DNA of 64,000 bases from Motacilla alba alba (taxonomy: Eukaryota > Chordata > Aves > Passeriformes > Motacillidae). The stretch lies in contig NC_052046.1 in assembly GCF_015832195.1 (NCBI RefSeq), forward strand, positions 35,368,911 to 35,432,910, in the 5' to 3' direction. The position numbers and the translations under genes are program-made. Shown piece by piece: positions 39,022 to 50,695 of this stretch. The notes below the pieces were generated by a model. The model made no database searches. It saw nothing but the letters and a program-made list of their open reading frames with translations, and was not told the DNA's origin. The stretch's first letter is position 1. Every line of letters begins with the position of its first letter.

Positions 39022-40138
39022 CATAGAATCATAGAATCACAGTATACACTGTGTTGAAAGGGACACACAGGATCATCAGAATCCAAGTTCTGGCCCTGCA
39101 CAGCACCAGCCCCAAGAGTGACACCACGCACCCAAGAGCATTGCCCAAATATTTCTTGAACTCTGTCAGGCTGGTGCTGTGACCACTTCCCTGGGAAGTC
39201 TGCTCCAGTGCCCAACCATCCTCTCAGTGGAGAACCTTCTTCTAATACCCAGCCTAAACATCCCCTGACAGGACTTCAGGCAACTCCCTTGTGACCTGTC
39301 ACTATCACAGCAGAGAAGAAATCAGTGTCTGCCTCCCCTCTTCCTCTCATGGGGAAGTTGTAACTGCAGTGAGGCCTCCCCACAGTTTCCTCTTCTCCAG
39401 GCTGAACAGACCAAGTCACCTCAGCCACTCCTCACACAGCTTCCCCTCCAAACGTTTCACCATCCTTGTTACCCTCCTTTGGACACTTTCTAACAGCTCA
39501 ATGTCTTTCATATGTTGTGGTACCCGAAACTGCCCCCAGCACTCGAGGTGAGGCTGCCCTAGTGCACAGTAGAGCAGAGCAGGACAATCCCCTCCCTTGC
39601 CCTGCTGGCGATGCAGTGCCTTGTGTACCCCAAGACACAGGGTACCTCCTGGCAGCCAGGGCACTGCTGGCTCTTATTCATCTTGTCATTGACCAGGACA
39701 CCCATGTCTGTTTCCTGAACTCATTTCTGCTTTCCAGCCACTCACTCTTTTTACAGTCCGTCTGTACATCCAGGGTTGCCCCATCCCAGGTGCAGAACCC
39801 AGCACTTTCCCTTGCTGAACTTCATACAGTTGGTGCCTGCCCAGTCCTCTCATTTGTCAAGGCCTCTTTACAGGTCCTTTCTGCCCTCAAGAGAGTGGAC
39901 AGTTCCTCCCAGTTTTGTATCATCTGTGACCTTACTTAGTAACCCTTCCAGTCCTGTGTCCAAGCCATTTTATGAAGCTGTTGAAGAGCACAGGGCTGAG
40001 CATGGAGTCCTGTGGAACCCCCCAGTGACAGGTCACCAGTCTGATGTCACCCCATTCACTATAACCCTTTGTGCCTGACGTTCACCTATCACATGATGTA
40101 TTCATCCAACTACGAGCAGGACAGTTTGTCCAGAATGC
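39022..40138 (-). mobile_element. CR1 LINE, 3' portion, left half of a split copy
   Basis: Starts on the plus strand with the inverted CR1 tail (TCATAGAATCATAGAATCAC) and runs back into ORF2. A minus-strand frame at 39416-39664 contains IELLESVQRRVTRMVKRLEG, a typical ORF2 C-terminal stretch. The match continues to GGACAGTTTGTCCAGAATGC, where it is broken by an LTR and resumes at 40820. Open frames on the opposite strand here are antisense shadows. Confidence 0.9.
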
Positions 40139-40819
40139 TATTCTAGGGTGACTTTATGATGCTTGCATCCCACTTGTCTGTTCTGTTTATGCTGGATATT
40201 AAGTTCTGCACCTTTAGGCTGATTCCGAGAATGAAGGGGGGGGGGGGGGGGGGGAAGAAGCTCAAGTTTGTTATCAGAAACTGCACTTGCTCCCCCACAT
40301 TCCTGCTCCCAGACTGTGTTGTCTGCAGCATGAACAGCAGGAGAGAGCTCTTCTTTGCCTTTAGTTAGGTTTTTGTTGTTTGTTTTTTTTTTTTCAATCA
40401 AGCTGAACCAGTGAAGTTCCCTGGACTGCGGCTTTTCTTTTTTCTTGGAACTGATCAGCCTTGCTCTGGACTGAAAATCCAGAAGAACACCAGGAGTTCC
40501 CACCTGTGGCCCACTGGGGCCCAGGATGCTGCATTTTCCAGCACCGGAGGGACTGATAGAGACTGAGTAACCCAAGCTATACCTACGAACAGGACTCTCT
40601 GAATTTGCCATCTCTTCAGAACAGCGAGAGGTTCCCTTGTTTAATATTATTCATTTTTCCATGTTTGTGAATACTTTGCTTGTTAAATAAACAGATTTTT
40701 CCACTTTTCTCGAAGGAGATTTATGTCTCCTGAACTGGTGGTGGGAGGGGCTGCTTGAACTTGCTTTCTAGAAGGACCCCTTCAGAAGTTTCCTCCCAGA
40801 TTTGCCCTAAACTGGGACA
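40139..40819 (+). mobile_element. Solo LTR, ERVL-like, inserted in CR1
   Basis: Starts TATTCTAGGGTGAC (TGTCCTAGGGTGAC in the family as I remember it, so two transitions) and ends CTAAACTGGGACA. Flanks AATGC (40134-40138) and GATGC (40820-40824) form a 5-bp target duplication with one mismatch. AATAAA at 40686-40691 fixes the plus-strand direction. A 19-base G-run lies at 40236-40254. CR1 sequence is collinear on both sides, proving insertion into a pre-existing CR1. No internal region remains. Confidence 0.88.
40236..40254 (+). repeat. G19 homopolymer within LTR
   Basis: Nineteen consecutive G within the upstream part of the LTR. It can be expected to vary in length and to be a weak point for sequencing and assembly. 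Confidence 0.9.
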
Positions 40820-41125
40820 GATGCTCAGACAGACAGTATTGAAAGCTTTACTGAAATCTAGAAAGATTACATCCACTGGCTTCTCTTGCTTAGCTAGGTG
40901 GATTGCCTTGCTGAAAATGGGAATCAAGTTTGACAAGCAGGACGTTCCCCCACTGTGACCAATGACTCTGTTCACCAGCTTCCCATTGGCTCAATCTCTC
41001 TGGATTCCCAAGATCACTCAAAAATTATCAAGATTTGCAATGACATTGGCTAGCTCTTTAGGAATTCTTGCATGAATCCCCTGAGAGCCCATAGATTTGT
41101 AAGTGAAGCTGAATCAGCTCTATGA
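40820..41125 (-). mobile_element. CR1 LINE, right half of the split copy
   Basis: On the minus strand it encodes VDVIFLDFSKAFNTV, the reverse-transcriptase A motif of CR1 with the metal-binding Asp, followed by the upstream RT region. A small internal deletion is likely near 40980-41010, and similarity fades after about 41110 (CCCATAGATTTGT). It continues the element interrupted at 40138. Confidence 0.85.
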
Positions 41126-43477
41126 AAAGAGGAAGCAACATCATGATAATTTCCTCTGAAAATATATCTGGATCTTCAAGGCGGCACACCAAGTTTTTGT
41201 GAGTTGGATGCCATGGATTCAGCCTTGACAATTTCAAACCCAAATTTTCATGTCTGGAGCAGAATACCTAGAAGCCCATAGCTTTCACAGCTGCTGTCTC
41301 CTAGCAGGAGTGCCAGGAGCCAAATGGGGTCAGGAATTCCGCTCTTGCAGCCTCCAAATCTCACCTGCATAGAAAGCCAAGAAAGTTTGATTTGGCTGGC
41401 TGTCCCAAACCCACATGCCTCCCTCTTCAGATCCAGACTAAAACTACAAGATGGATTTTCACTGTGCTGGGAAAAGAAGAAACATCTGTCACAAATTTAG
41501 ATATATTCTTTCAAAAGCTCATTTTAGATTTGGCAAAAAATTGTCCAACAGAGTCTATTTTGAAGGAGGTTTTTTGTTGCATGAAATAATTTGCACTTTC
41601 TGATCAGATGAATTGTAAAGGAATAAAAGGTGTCGGAACATATAAAGTGAAACAAATCTGATTGTGAAATGAATATTCAGCACATGCTCAACTATTCTAT
41701 TTCAAATATTAGTAACAATAAAGCAAACTTCTCGTACAACACAGAGTAAAGGACAGAAGAAGAAGCAATTTTAGAAATAATTCATTTTCAAATTAAACTT
41801 ACACAAACAGGATAAAGGTTCTGTCAAATATAGCCATGCACTAAACTGAAACTCACATTCTGTATATATTTTCATCTTGAAGGCCTGTTAATGGGAAGAA
41901 ATGGTAAATGTCAAGACCTGAAGTGCAAGAAGGCAGTTTCCCTAAAGACAGCTATGAATGTTTCACAGCTGAACTTTAGCTATGCATTGTTTTCTTTCCA
42001 AGTTTGAGAAGATTTGTACTCTGTCACGTTTTGTAGAGCTAGTCATTTGAGTTTTAGACTGCAGTCTGGAAATTACCACTGGAGCCTTCTTAGAGACATA
42101 TCTCATTTCTCAGACCAAATTGATAGAAATATGTGTCAAAAAAAAAAAAAAAAAAGGGCTGGATCTTGAAAGTCTTATTCACTTTCGTAGCCTTAATTTG
42201 CTTTAAACTTAAATCCTTTCCAAACTTCATCCAGGGAAAGGATTTTTCCTGAGATAATTAAGAAACCTGGGAATGTGACCAAACACAGGGCAGCTAGAAA
42301 GACAAGAGGAAAAGTAGCAACAACATTAAATTACACTAAATGGGTATTTCTCAATAAAGAAAGGAGAAAAGCACTTGAAAGGAAATAAATGAGCACATTA
42401 TTACATAATTTTTACATATGATTTCTACACATATATTTTTCTAACATTTTGCTATTTCCATGCATCCAGAAAAGATACAATTAACACACAATAGAAAGAA
42501 ATGAAAAAAATAATTATTTGTTTGCTCCTCTCTCTTTCTTGAAAGTCTTCCTGCAGAGCCATCTCAAGTGAGTTGCCACAAGTCTTCCTTGTCTGTGAAA
42601 AGCTGCAGAAACAAGGATGTCTAGCAGAATCTAAAAAACACTAGGAGAGTTAATATGCAAAATAATTGGTGACAGGTAGAGCATACTTTGATGAGAATGC
42701 ATGAGAGGGAAAAAGGACCAAGGGATACACATACTATGTGGAGGGAAGCATCCCTGCAACACTGAGCAGAGTGGGAGCTGGTGATGGAAAATTTCACTTC
42801 TGCAGATTCTGAGATCAGTAGCTTATGGCTGGGACATTCTCTGTGTAGAAGCAAGACCTACAATTTTTTTTAAAAGTTGTCACAGGACCTTGGAAGAAGT
42901 AATAAATGGGAGAGACAGGTTTTAGAGTTAAATTTATGCCAGTTTGTGTTTATGTGACTGCCACACCTCTTCTGCATGAACTGACTGACATTACAGAAAG
43001 TCAAGGTCTGGGACTGGAACCAGATCATGTTTGCTCAGTGGTCTACTGAGAGAGGACTGTTTTGCTTGCTCTGATGTGCCCATTCATTCTTCACAGTGGT
43101 GTCCACAGGTTTGCTACCAGTCCTTGGAATGCAAAACAGAAGATTACTCCCAGTGCATAGCTTTGGTCACTGAGTGGTTAAGCTATGAAAATCTTTGCTC
43201 ACTCAACACTGCAAAGTAACATTCTAAGAAAATGATATCACTCAAAAAGATATTTCATGGCAGATATTAACAGACTTTTTGGCAGATATTAACAGCACTG
43301 CCAAAGGCCAAGCAACTGAAAGCATCTCCATCATAACATCATAAATATCCATCTAGAGGAAGACCTCATCCCTGGTCTCAATATGCCAAAGATAGCATGC
43401 ATTTCACAGTCATCAACTGTGCATAAGTAGATCAGAAAAATGTGAGTATCTACAGGAGAGGTGGATTAGAAAATACA

Positions 43478-43555
43478 AACAAAACAAAACAGAGCCAAAA
43501 AAATAACAGCTAAACAACAACAAAAAAAAAAACCCAAACAAAGAAAAAAAAATCA
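43478..43555. repeat. A-rich low-complexity tract
   Basis: Runs of A broken by C and short G-containing words, about 78 bases. The minus-strand open frame over it is a low-complexity artefact. Confidence 0.75.
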
Positions 43556-43998
43556 GCCACTTGGAAGGAGCAAAGAAGCAAAGCTGCCAAAAATCATTCC
43601 AGCTGACCACAGATATTTTACACTCCAACTTCTCTTTATCTCACTGTATTTGCTGATTTCTGTACACTGTCTGCTGCTTTAATTTTACTATTCTTCACAT
43701 GCTGCTGTCACATATTGACAGACTGAGGCTGTCAGGCTGTGGCTCACAGAACACTTCTCCCAGTGCATTTCTTCTCCAATTGCTTTCGGAAATGACAGTG
43801 CTCTTGTTCACAGAGAGCCGTCTGTGACTTGTTCTGCCCTAGAGCTTTCCTCCAGTCTTCTGAAGGATATATTCTCACCAGATACAGAGACTTTTATAAT
43901 GCTCTGGACCTGTAGTGCTTGATTTGGGCAGGTCTTACTCAGACTTCATTAGGATGATGTAAAAAAGAGCTCAAATCTACCTTTGAATTTTAAAGAAG

Positions 43999-44079
43999 TC
44001 TCCCTCTTTCTTTCTCCCTCTCTCTTTCTGCGTGTCCCTCTCTTTCTCTCTACCAATCTTATTTTTCTTCTTTTCTTAC
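43999..44079. repeat. Polypyrimidine (CT)-rich tract
   Basis: About 80 bases made mostly of C and T (CTTTCTTTCTCCCTC and similar), with a few purines near 44030 and 44052. Such tracts can form triplex DNA, but nothing else supports function. Confidence 0.75.
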
Positions 44080-44575
44080 TTAGGATATCATTAGCAGAGG
44101 TGTAAAGAGTCACTACGTTGTTGCCAGGAAAAGATCCTTGTGCTAACATCTGTGTTTAGAAAGTGAACATTAGAGGACTGCCAGCCCTTATCCTGATTCC
44201 TGATGCCTGGCACCTTGCATTAATTAACCTCACTAAAGCCAATACAAAACTCTCCAGTAACAATAGTCAACTTTGCATTCCACTTGCGCTCCTTTCAGTT
44301 ACAATGTATTTGACGTGGAAAGTGAAGCTTGTCTGTTTCATAGGAAGTTAGTAATGTACCACATTGTTTTTGAAATCTTCATGTAAACCATTATGACCCT
44401 GTCTGAAATTCTATGCACTAGGAGCAAAACTTGAAATTACTTTAAAATAAGAAAGCACTATAATTCAAAAAATTTTAGACTTACATGGTATTTTGACCTT
44501 GATAGGTTCCTGAAGAAAAAACCAAAAACAACAGCACTTAGATTGTTTGTTACATCTGTAATACTTTTGCACAAG

Positions 44576-45232
44576 TGTGGGAGGCTGCTCTGGAGCTGAT
44601 AAAGGCAGGATGCCCTGGGAGGACACTTATGTATAAGTTAGGGCCACAGAGTGGCACCACTTCCCAGGCTCCTCTGTTAATCTATGTAGATGTGTCGCTG
44701 TCAGTCAATCACTCCCCACTCCCCTTTCTAGAAAGTTCTACTGGATTTGCATTCCCATTGGTTCTCTTGTAAGTTCCGCCCCTGTTCTCTCCCCTCATTG
44801 GAAGAATGTACATCAATTCTCCTGGGCTTCCCCTCCTACCCTGTCCTCACTGGTTGCATTGTACCCTGGCCCTTCCCCCTTTCCCAGTTATAAATCCTGG
44901 CCCCCCCTTGATTTGGGGCTCTTCTGCAGCCAGAACCTTGCTGTAGTGGTTGTGTCCCTTCGTGCTCCTTCTCCCTTTATTCCCTTGGACCCTCAGCCTT
45001 TCCTACAATAAACCCTACTGGACCTTCTATCCTGGTGCCTTGGTATTACGACATCCGGGCCTGAGGTTTCGGTGAGCTGAAGGGGCTCATCCCGGCTGGA
45101 TCAGGAGTCGCTCCTGGAAAAGCGGGACTCTCCTTGACAATACCCAGGGGAACCTGGGGGGATGAGCTCGCGCACAGGATCCCTATATCTCCATACGTTA
45201 GAGGTGCACACGGCAGGCAACATGCATACTGC
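44576..45232 (+). mobile_element. ERVK-like LTR
   Basis: Starts TGTGGGAGGC and shows promoter layout: TTATAAAT at 44888-44895 and AATAAA at 45007-45012, followed by a GC-rich U5-like part sharing ATCCGGGC with the LTR at 55437. The 3' end is uncertain (possible end CAGGCAACA near 45223). I could not find a matching target duplication for the 5' flank CACAAG, so the element may be truncated. Confidence 0.65.
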
Positions 45233-46476
45233 ATCTTTTCTAATCCAAGTACATGGGAAGACTACACAGTAATTTTGCAGACTACTATTATTGCAGTTTA
45301 TTTTTCCTACACTACTGCAAAAATTGTGACACAACCTGTAACATGCAAAGGCAGAGGAAAAATTACTGTCCCTGCACTAAAGATCTAACTCACTAAAGAG
45401 AAGTGGTCTTGTGAAAATTACTGTATTGAGTATTGCCATCAGTATAGTCAGAACAAGCACAGTGTTGCATAGGCATCATAGTGGACAACTTCAAAAATGA
45501 TGAGATTCTTAAATATTAAGAAAATTCCCATGTAAGTGTTCCAAAATAACAAAAGCTGTACATCAGCATACTGGTTTTGTTGAAAGACTCCAAAGCCGCT
45601 TTCAAAGGCCCACTTAGCATCTGCCTGCTACTTTAAACATCAGAATTTTTACAAAGTCTGCCCCTAGAGTTCATACTACTTTGCCTTTAAATCTGAATAA
45701 GCCTACTTAGAGCAAGTAGGCAAAACTCTCCCACGAAGCACTATTTTTAGGTAGGATTCATTATGCAGTCACTATTTTTCTCAAAAAATATGTCAGTGGT
45801 GACACCCTGGCAGATTGCATGAACTGCCTTTATTCTCAGTTATGACAGTGTAAATCAGAAATATCTCCACTGACCTCATTGGCATTCCAGGAGTAAAGGA
45901 CTGGTGAACTGACTTCTTGGCATCTGCTTACAATAGCTTTTATTAAACCCTCTGTACACATAAAAGTAACCAAGTTGTTCAAAAGGATGGGAGCAGAACA
46001 GGTATAAATAAACAAGTATTGCAGAAGTATTCCAGGTCACACACAAAGTCATTCCTCCTTTTTCAAACAATTGTCACAGAATGAGTGGGAGAAATTGCAC
46101 AAAACCCCTTATTTTCCTAAGCTGAAATATCAAACTATTGAAGGAATAAAAAAGGTAAGGAAACTAGAAGACAGACATATAGAAGTAATAAATCATGACA
46201 AAGCCAATGTAAAATTACTGGCACACATTTAAACAATACTGAATACTAAAAGCAGAATTGAAGAGATCTAGCTGACGCCAAATTATTGTTAGTTTAGCAA
46301 TATGCATGGACCAGCTGCTGTAAACATTTTGCCATCAAAACCCAAAACAGGGGGTATAGAAATAGCAGTCTAGTTGTCTGAAGTGACTCAGGGTGGCCAG
46401 AAAGGCTTTCCTTTTGCAGATTTACAGAGACATGTTTTCATCAGTGATATGTAGACAGCTAGAGTAAGTGAAACCT
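45233..46476. other. Unannotated spacer
   Basis: AT-rich unique sequence between an LTR and a CR1; nothing recognisable. Confidence 0.5.
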
Positions 46477-47272
46477 CTGCAAGTTTGCAGCAAGGTGAGT
46501 AGTGCAGCTGACACTCCTGAGAGAAAGGATGCCATCCACATGAATGTGGACAAGTTTCAGAAGTGAGCCCATGAGAACTTGCTGAGGTACAACAAGGCCG
46601 CACGCAAGGTGTGGCACCTGGGTTGGAGCAATCCCCAATATCAGCAAAGGCTTGGGGATGAGCGGATTGACAGCAGCCCTGCCACAAAGGACATGGGGGT
46701 CCTGGTGGATGAAGACCTGGAGGTGTCTTGGCAACATACACTCACAGCTCAGAAAGTCAACCAGACTGCGTCAAAAGTATTGTGGCCAGCAGATCAAGGG
46801 AGATGATTTTATCTCTACTCTGCTCTAGCGAGACTCGGGCTGCTATACCCAGCACCCCGGAATGCTGCATTCAGCTCAGGAAAAACCTGGACCTGCTGGA
46901 ATCCAAAGGAGGGCCATGAAGATGATCAGAGGGCTGGAGCACCTCACTTGAGGAAAGACTGGAGAAGACTCCAGGAAGGTTTTATTGCCACAATTAAGTA
47001 CTTACAGGGGGCTTTTGTGAAAGGTGGAAATAGACCTTTCAGTAGGACCTGATGCAACCGGACAAGAATAGATTGAGTCCAGATTCGTGAAACAGTGGAA
47101 CAGTTTGCCCACACACATTGCGGAATGTCCCATCCTTGGAAGTGTTCAAGGTCAGGTTGGATGGACCTTTGAGCAACCTGGTCTGGTTGAAGACGTCCCT
47201 GCTCATTGCAGGAAGGTTGAACTAGATGAGTTTCAAAGGTCCCTTCTAACCCAAACTATCCTATGACTCAAT
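46477..47272 (+). mobile_element. CR1 LINE, 5'-truncated copy with 3' end
   Basis: Begins near AAGTTTGCAGCAAGG in the RT region and runs through the ORF2 C-terminus (DMGVLVDEDLEVSWQ in one frame), GAAGATGATCAGAGGGCTGG and the 3' end CCTATGACTCAATG. Frames are broken. It is of the same class as the copy at 20551. Confidence 0.88.
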
Positions 47273-49345
47273 GTCAAGGGGAAAGTAATGAAGAGGATAA
47301 TGATTATGATGAGGATGATGATGATTATTACTACTTCTCTTTTTATTAATGACTGTAAAATTCATTTACAACTATTCAAAATTAGAAATAAGATCATGTC
47401 ACTCTGTAAATGACAGTCAAAAAATAAAGGGCCACTTTTGCCCTACATCATCTTCTGTCCTGTAAATAAACCCATATTTTCTATTGTTCTCTTACCATGT
47501 AAAGGAGAGCCAATTCTTTTGTTGTAACTAAGAATTTTCAGAATAATATTTACACTCAGAACTCTGCAAACAAGATTGCCGTGTAATTGTAACACCCTTG
47601 AAAACATTTTTTCTCCTTTTATTACTGAAATTATTTGTAAGGCTTTCAGCAATTCTCCTACTAATTCTGTTGGTGATACATGGGAAGAGATATTGCACTC
47701 ATATCTCTCTGAATTTCTGTTGCTAACAAGAATAGAAACAAAACCCAATTTCTGAAATCATAAACAAAAACATATTAATAACTTCAGAAAAGTAATTTTT
47801 TAGCAGAAATGCTGGATTTTAATGAACTTTTCAAAGCAGACCAAGCCATCATTTTAAATGTTGGACAAATCTACTTTTCAAACAGCATTTCAGAATTGTG
47901 ATCTTCAGATTTGCCTCAAAATTGCAGTTTCTGTGCTTTTTCTGCAGCAGGTAAAATGTTCATATTGGAAACTACATGCCCCACACATATGTTCAATAGT
48001 TGTTGACCTTGAAAAGAACATATTAACCCTCATAAAATTCTAGTTCCAATGGAGAGTATATTTGGAAATCATGAAAAGAAAAAATATCACCATTGAAACT
48101 ATACTTTGAAACTATAATCTCTTTTAAACATTACTTTAGAAACTACATTTGACCATGCCATTGAGAATTTAATTAGGATATTTCACAGGTAATGACTTTT
48201 TATTTTCCAGTTCAGCCATCCATAAAATGGAATCCTCTGTGTGATTACTGAAGCGTTTGTAATTAGACTTTTCTTTACAACTAAGCAGAAGACACACAGA
48301 GTAAGAAACAAACTTTCAAATTTTTGTGTCCTCCAGCTTTAGAGAGAAAACATTGTCATGAGGTAAGCATGGAATTGCCCCTCTTTTCAGAAAGTGACTG
48401 TTCAGACCATGAAATTTGTGACTAGTCACCAGAGAAACACTGCTTGTACTAAAGAACCTTTTCCTGTGTTGCTGGATGGCTCACAAGCCTCTGTAAATGG
48501 GCATGTCTACCTCAGTAAAGTGCTGTGAGGAAGTGTGCCTTGCCTTCAATGACAGAAAATGATGAGAAGCCACAGCAGAAAAGCCAACTCCCTGAACACA
48601 AGTTTACTCCAAAACCTATCAGAAACGTTCATATATGACAGCCTTTCGGATAGGTGAGAATGAGTAGTTTCAGCTGTTACTATTTCTTGGTTACCTGATA
48701 CCTACTCAAAGTCTGATTGGGAATATGGTTTGAAACAGTTTTACCTCTCAGAAATCTGCTGTCTTCAGCAAGTTCTTACTGATTCCCTTCATTTAAGAGT
48801 CATACCACTGTTTACTAAAGGTTCCCATAGTGACAAATGTAGCCTTTATCAACAGACACTGAAAAATCAGCAAAGAGGAAGAAGAAGCCAGGAACCAAAG
48901 TTTGGCAATGCATCCACTCAGCAACAGTAGATGCCGGTCAAAAACAGAAACATCCAAATCCATGAGTCCACACCCAGAACATAATGTACAGAGGGCTATC
49001 TGACCCTGGTATCTGCCTCTGACCTGGATTTACCCCACACCCATCTCCTTTTCAGTGAGATCCCTGATCCATCTGCCTGGCTACTGTGATTAATAGGTGT
49101 GATTCATGCTGACAAAATTGAAACAGTAATCAATATTGATAGAGTAATTGATAACTGGAAATACCAAAATCGTTAAAAAGTGTAATGCTAGGAGAAGAGA
49201 GGGGAGGGGTCTGTTTCCCCCTTCTCTTGCAGATGTTCAGAACAGGAAGAAGCAAGAGATAACTATTACTACATTTATCTGAAAGAGAGGCAAAACTTGG
49301 GTGGAAATCAGGAAAATGTTAATTATATGAGATTTATTGCTTTAA
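47273..49345. other. AT-rich sequence with a GAT-type microsatellite
   Basis: A degenerate (GAT/GAG)n stretch lies at 47290-47335, immediately after the CR1 end, possibly grown from its tail. The remainder has no recognised gene or repeat. Confidence 0.5.
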
Positions 49346-49850
49346 TGTTAGATCACGATATTGGCTTATATTATGTTAGTTTTAGCTTGTACTATACCAG
49401 CTTGGTGCGCATGTATAATCCAAAGATGAAATAAAGGACACCTGAGGAAGAGGGTAAGCCTTCCTCAGACAACCCCCAAAGAGTGGTGCGACCACCTGAA
49501 AGAATGGTGGAGCATGCATGATGAAAGTGATGATGAGGGTGGAGATACAAGTGTGATGAATACAAAATGGGAGGAGATGGTGATGACATGCAGTATAAAA
49601 AGGGGAATTGTAACTTGATGACCTTGTACGTGAGGTGGCAGGGGTCTCAAAGCGCTTGCACTCTGTACCCTGCGGTAATTTTTGCTGATGCGTTATTATC
49701 AGAACCAGTTTATTCCTCATTTTAACCCAATTATATTGTCAATACTTTGAGTGTATTCAATTTTACATATTTTAAGCTACTTAATTAAAATTGCTGCTAC
49801 ATTTAATTCTGTTTGGGTTTTTGTAATTGGATAATTGGGCAAACATAACA
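49346..49850 (+). mobile_element. ERV LTR, TGTTA...TAACA type
   Basis: Ends CATAACA at 49850. The start is TGTTAG at 49346 or at 49374, both giving a TGTTA/TAACA inverted repeat. A TATA box (GTATAAAAA, 49593-49601) lies about 250 bases in. I recognise the sequence as an avian LTR but not its family name. Neither choice of start gives a matching target duplication, so the left end remains open. No retroviral genes adjoin. Confidence 0.65.
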
Positions 49851-50114
49851 CTACTGTGCCTGATATCCCACTCATCTTCCTGTATGGAGCAGTGGGCTCT
49901 CACTGCCCTCTGTTACAAAGAAGATGGGTGAAACTGAGCAGATAATACCCCTAAAATCATGGAAACTAAAGAAGGACACACAGTGACCAATGAGGAGGCA
50001 ATCTGGTACCGTACGTTGCACTCACAAGCATCCTCAAAAGACAGATACGAGAACCTTCTTTACTTAATGCATTAAAGGAAGTTGATGGAGGTATTTTTTC
50101 TGGTCTTAATAAGA

Positions 50115-50695
50115 CTCCTTATATTGATCCTCACAACATCCTTCTGGACAAGTTATCCAACTGTGGGATGAGTAGGGTAAAGGTGTACTGGCTGTAGAAC
50201 TGTCTGAATAACAGCTCAAAGGACTACAGTGAATGGAGCTACCAGTGGCTGGAGACAGCCTCTGAAGACAGATCACCAGAGGAGCTCAATTCAGAGCTCA
50301 ATTCTAGGGCCAGTGCTGTTCAATATATTTGTCAATGACCTGTCAGTTTGTCCACCTGGATGCTGGACTTGAATGCACCATTAGAGAGTTTGATGATGAG
50401 TCCAAATTGGGAGGTGCCGTTGACTCTCTCATCAGACAAGAGGCCTTCCAGAAGGCTCTAGACAGATTTGTGCATTGAGCAATCATCAAAGGCATGAAAT
50501 TTAACTAGATCAGACACTGGACAGTGCCTCTGACATTGAGTAATATCTGGCACAAACATGAATTGGGAATGGCGGGAGAGCAGCCCTGCAGAAAGGGACC
50601 CGGGTGTGCTCGTTGGCAGCAGGTTCAGTGTGAGACACCAATGTGCCAGGGCAAACCCCAGCAAGAGCTGCATCAAACACAGCTCAACAAAACAA
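50115..50695 (+). mobile_element. CR1 LINE, internal fragment
   Basis: CTTCTGGACAAGTTATCCAA, GGGCCAGTGCTGTTCAATAT and CCTGCAGAAAGGGACCCGGG follow the order of CR1 ORF2 (RT domain to thumb). Both ends are truncated: the normal 3' tail is missing, so the copy was cut after insertion or joined by deletion near 50695. Confidence 0.85.

Larger units (their letters stand above)
41126..44575. other. AT-rich sequence with simple repeats
   Basis: No recognised gene. It contains an A18 run at 42138-42155, a 15-base direct repeat GGCAGATATTAACAG at 43259-43273 and 43281-43295, an A-rich stretch at 43478-43555 and a pyrimidine tract at 43999-44079. Confidence 0.55.

Noticed and set aside
39466..39939. 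157-codon open frame on the plus strand
   Set aside because: It is antisense to CR1 ORF2, whose own coding strand is recognisable here.
40138..40611. 157-codon open frame on the minus strand
   Set aside because: It is antisense to the LTR and includes a proline run produced by the G19 tract.
46388..46741. 117-codon open frame on the minus strand
   Set aside because: It is mostly antisense to the CR1 copy at 46477-47272.
49382..49720. 112-codon open frame on the minus strand
   Set aside because: It lies antisense within an LTR; composition is repetitive (His, Ser, Pro) and no family fits.
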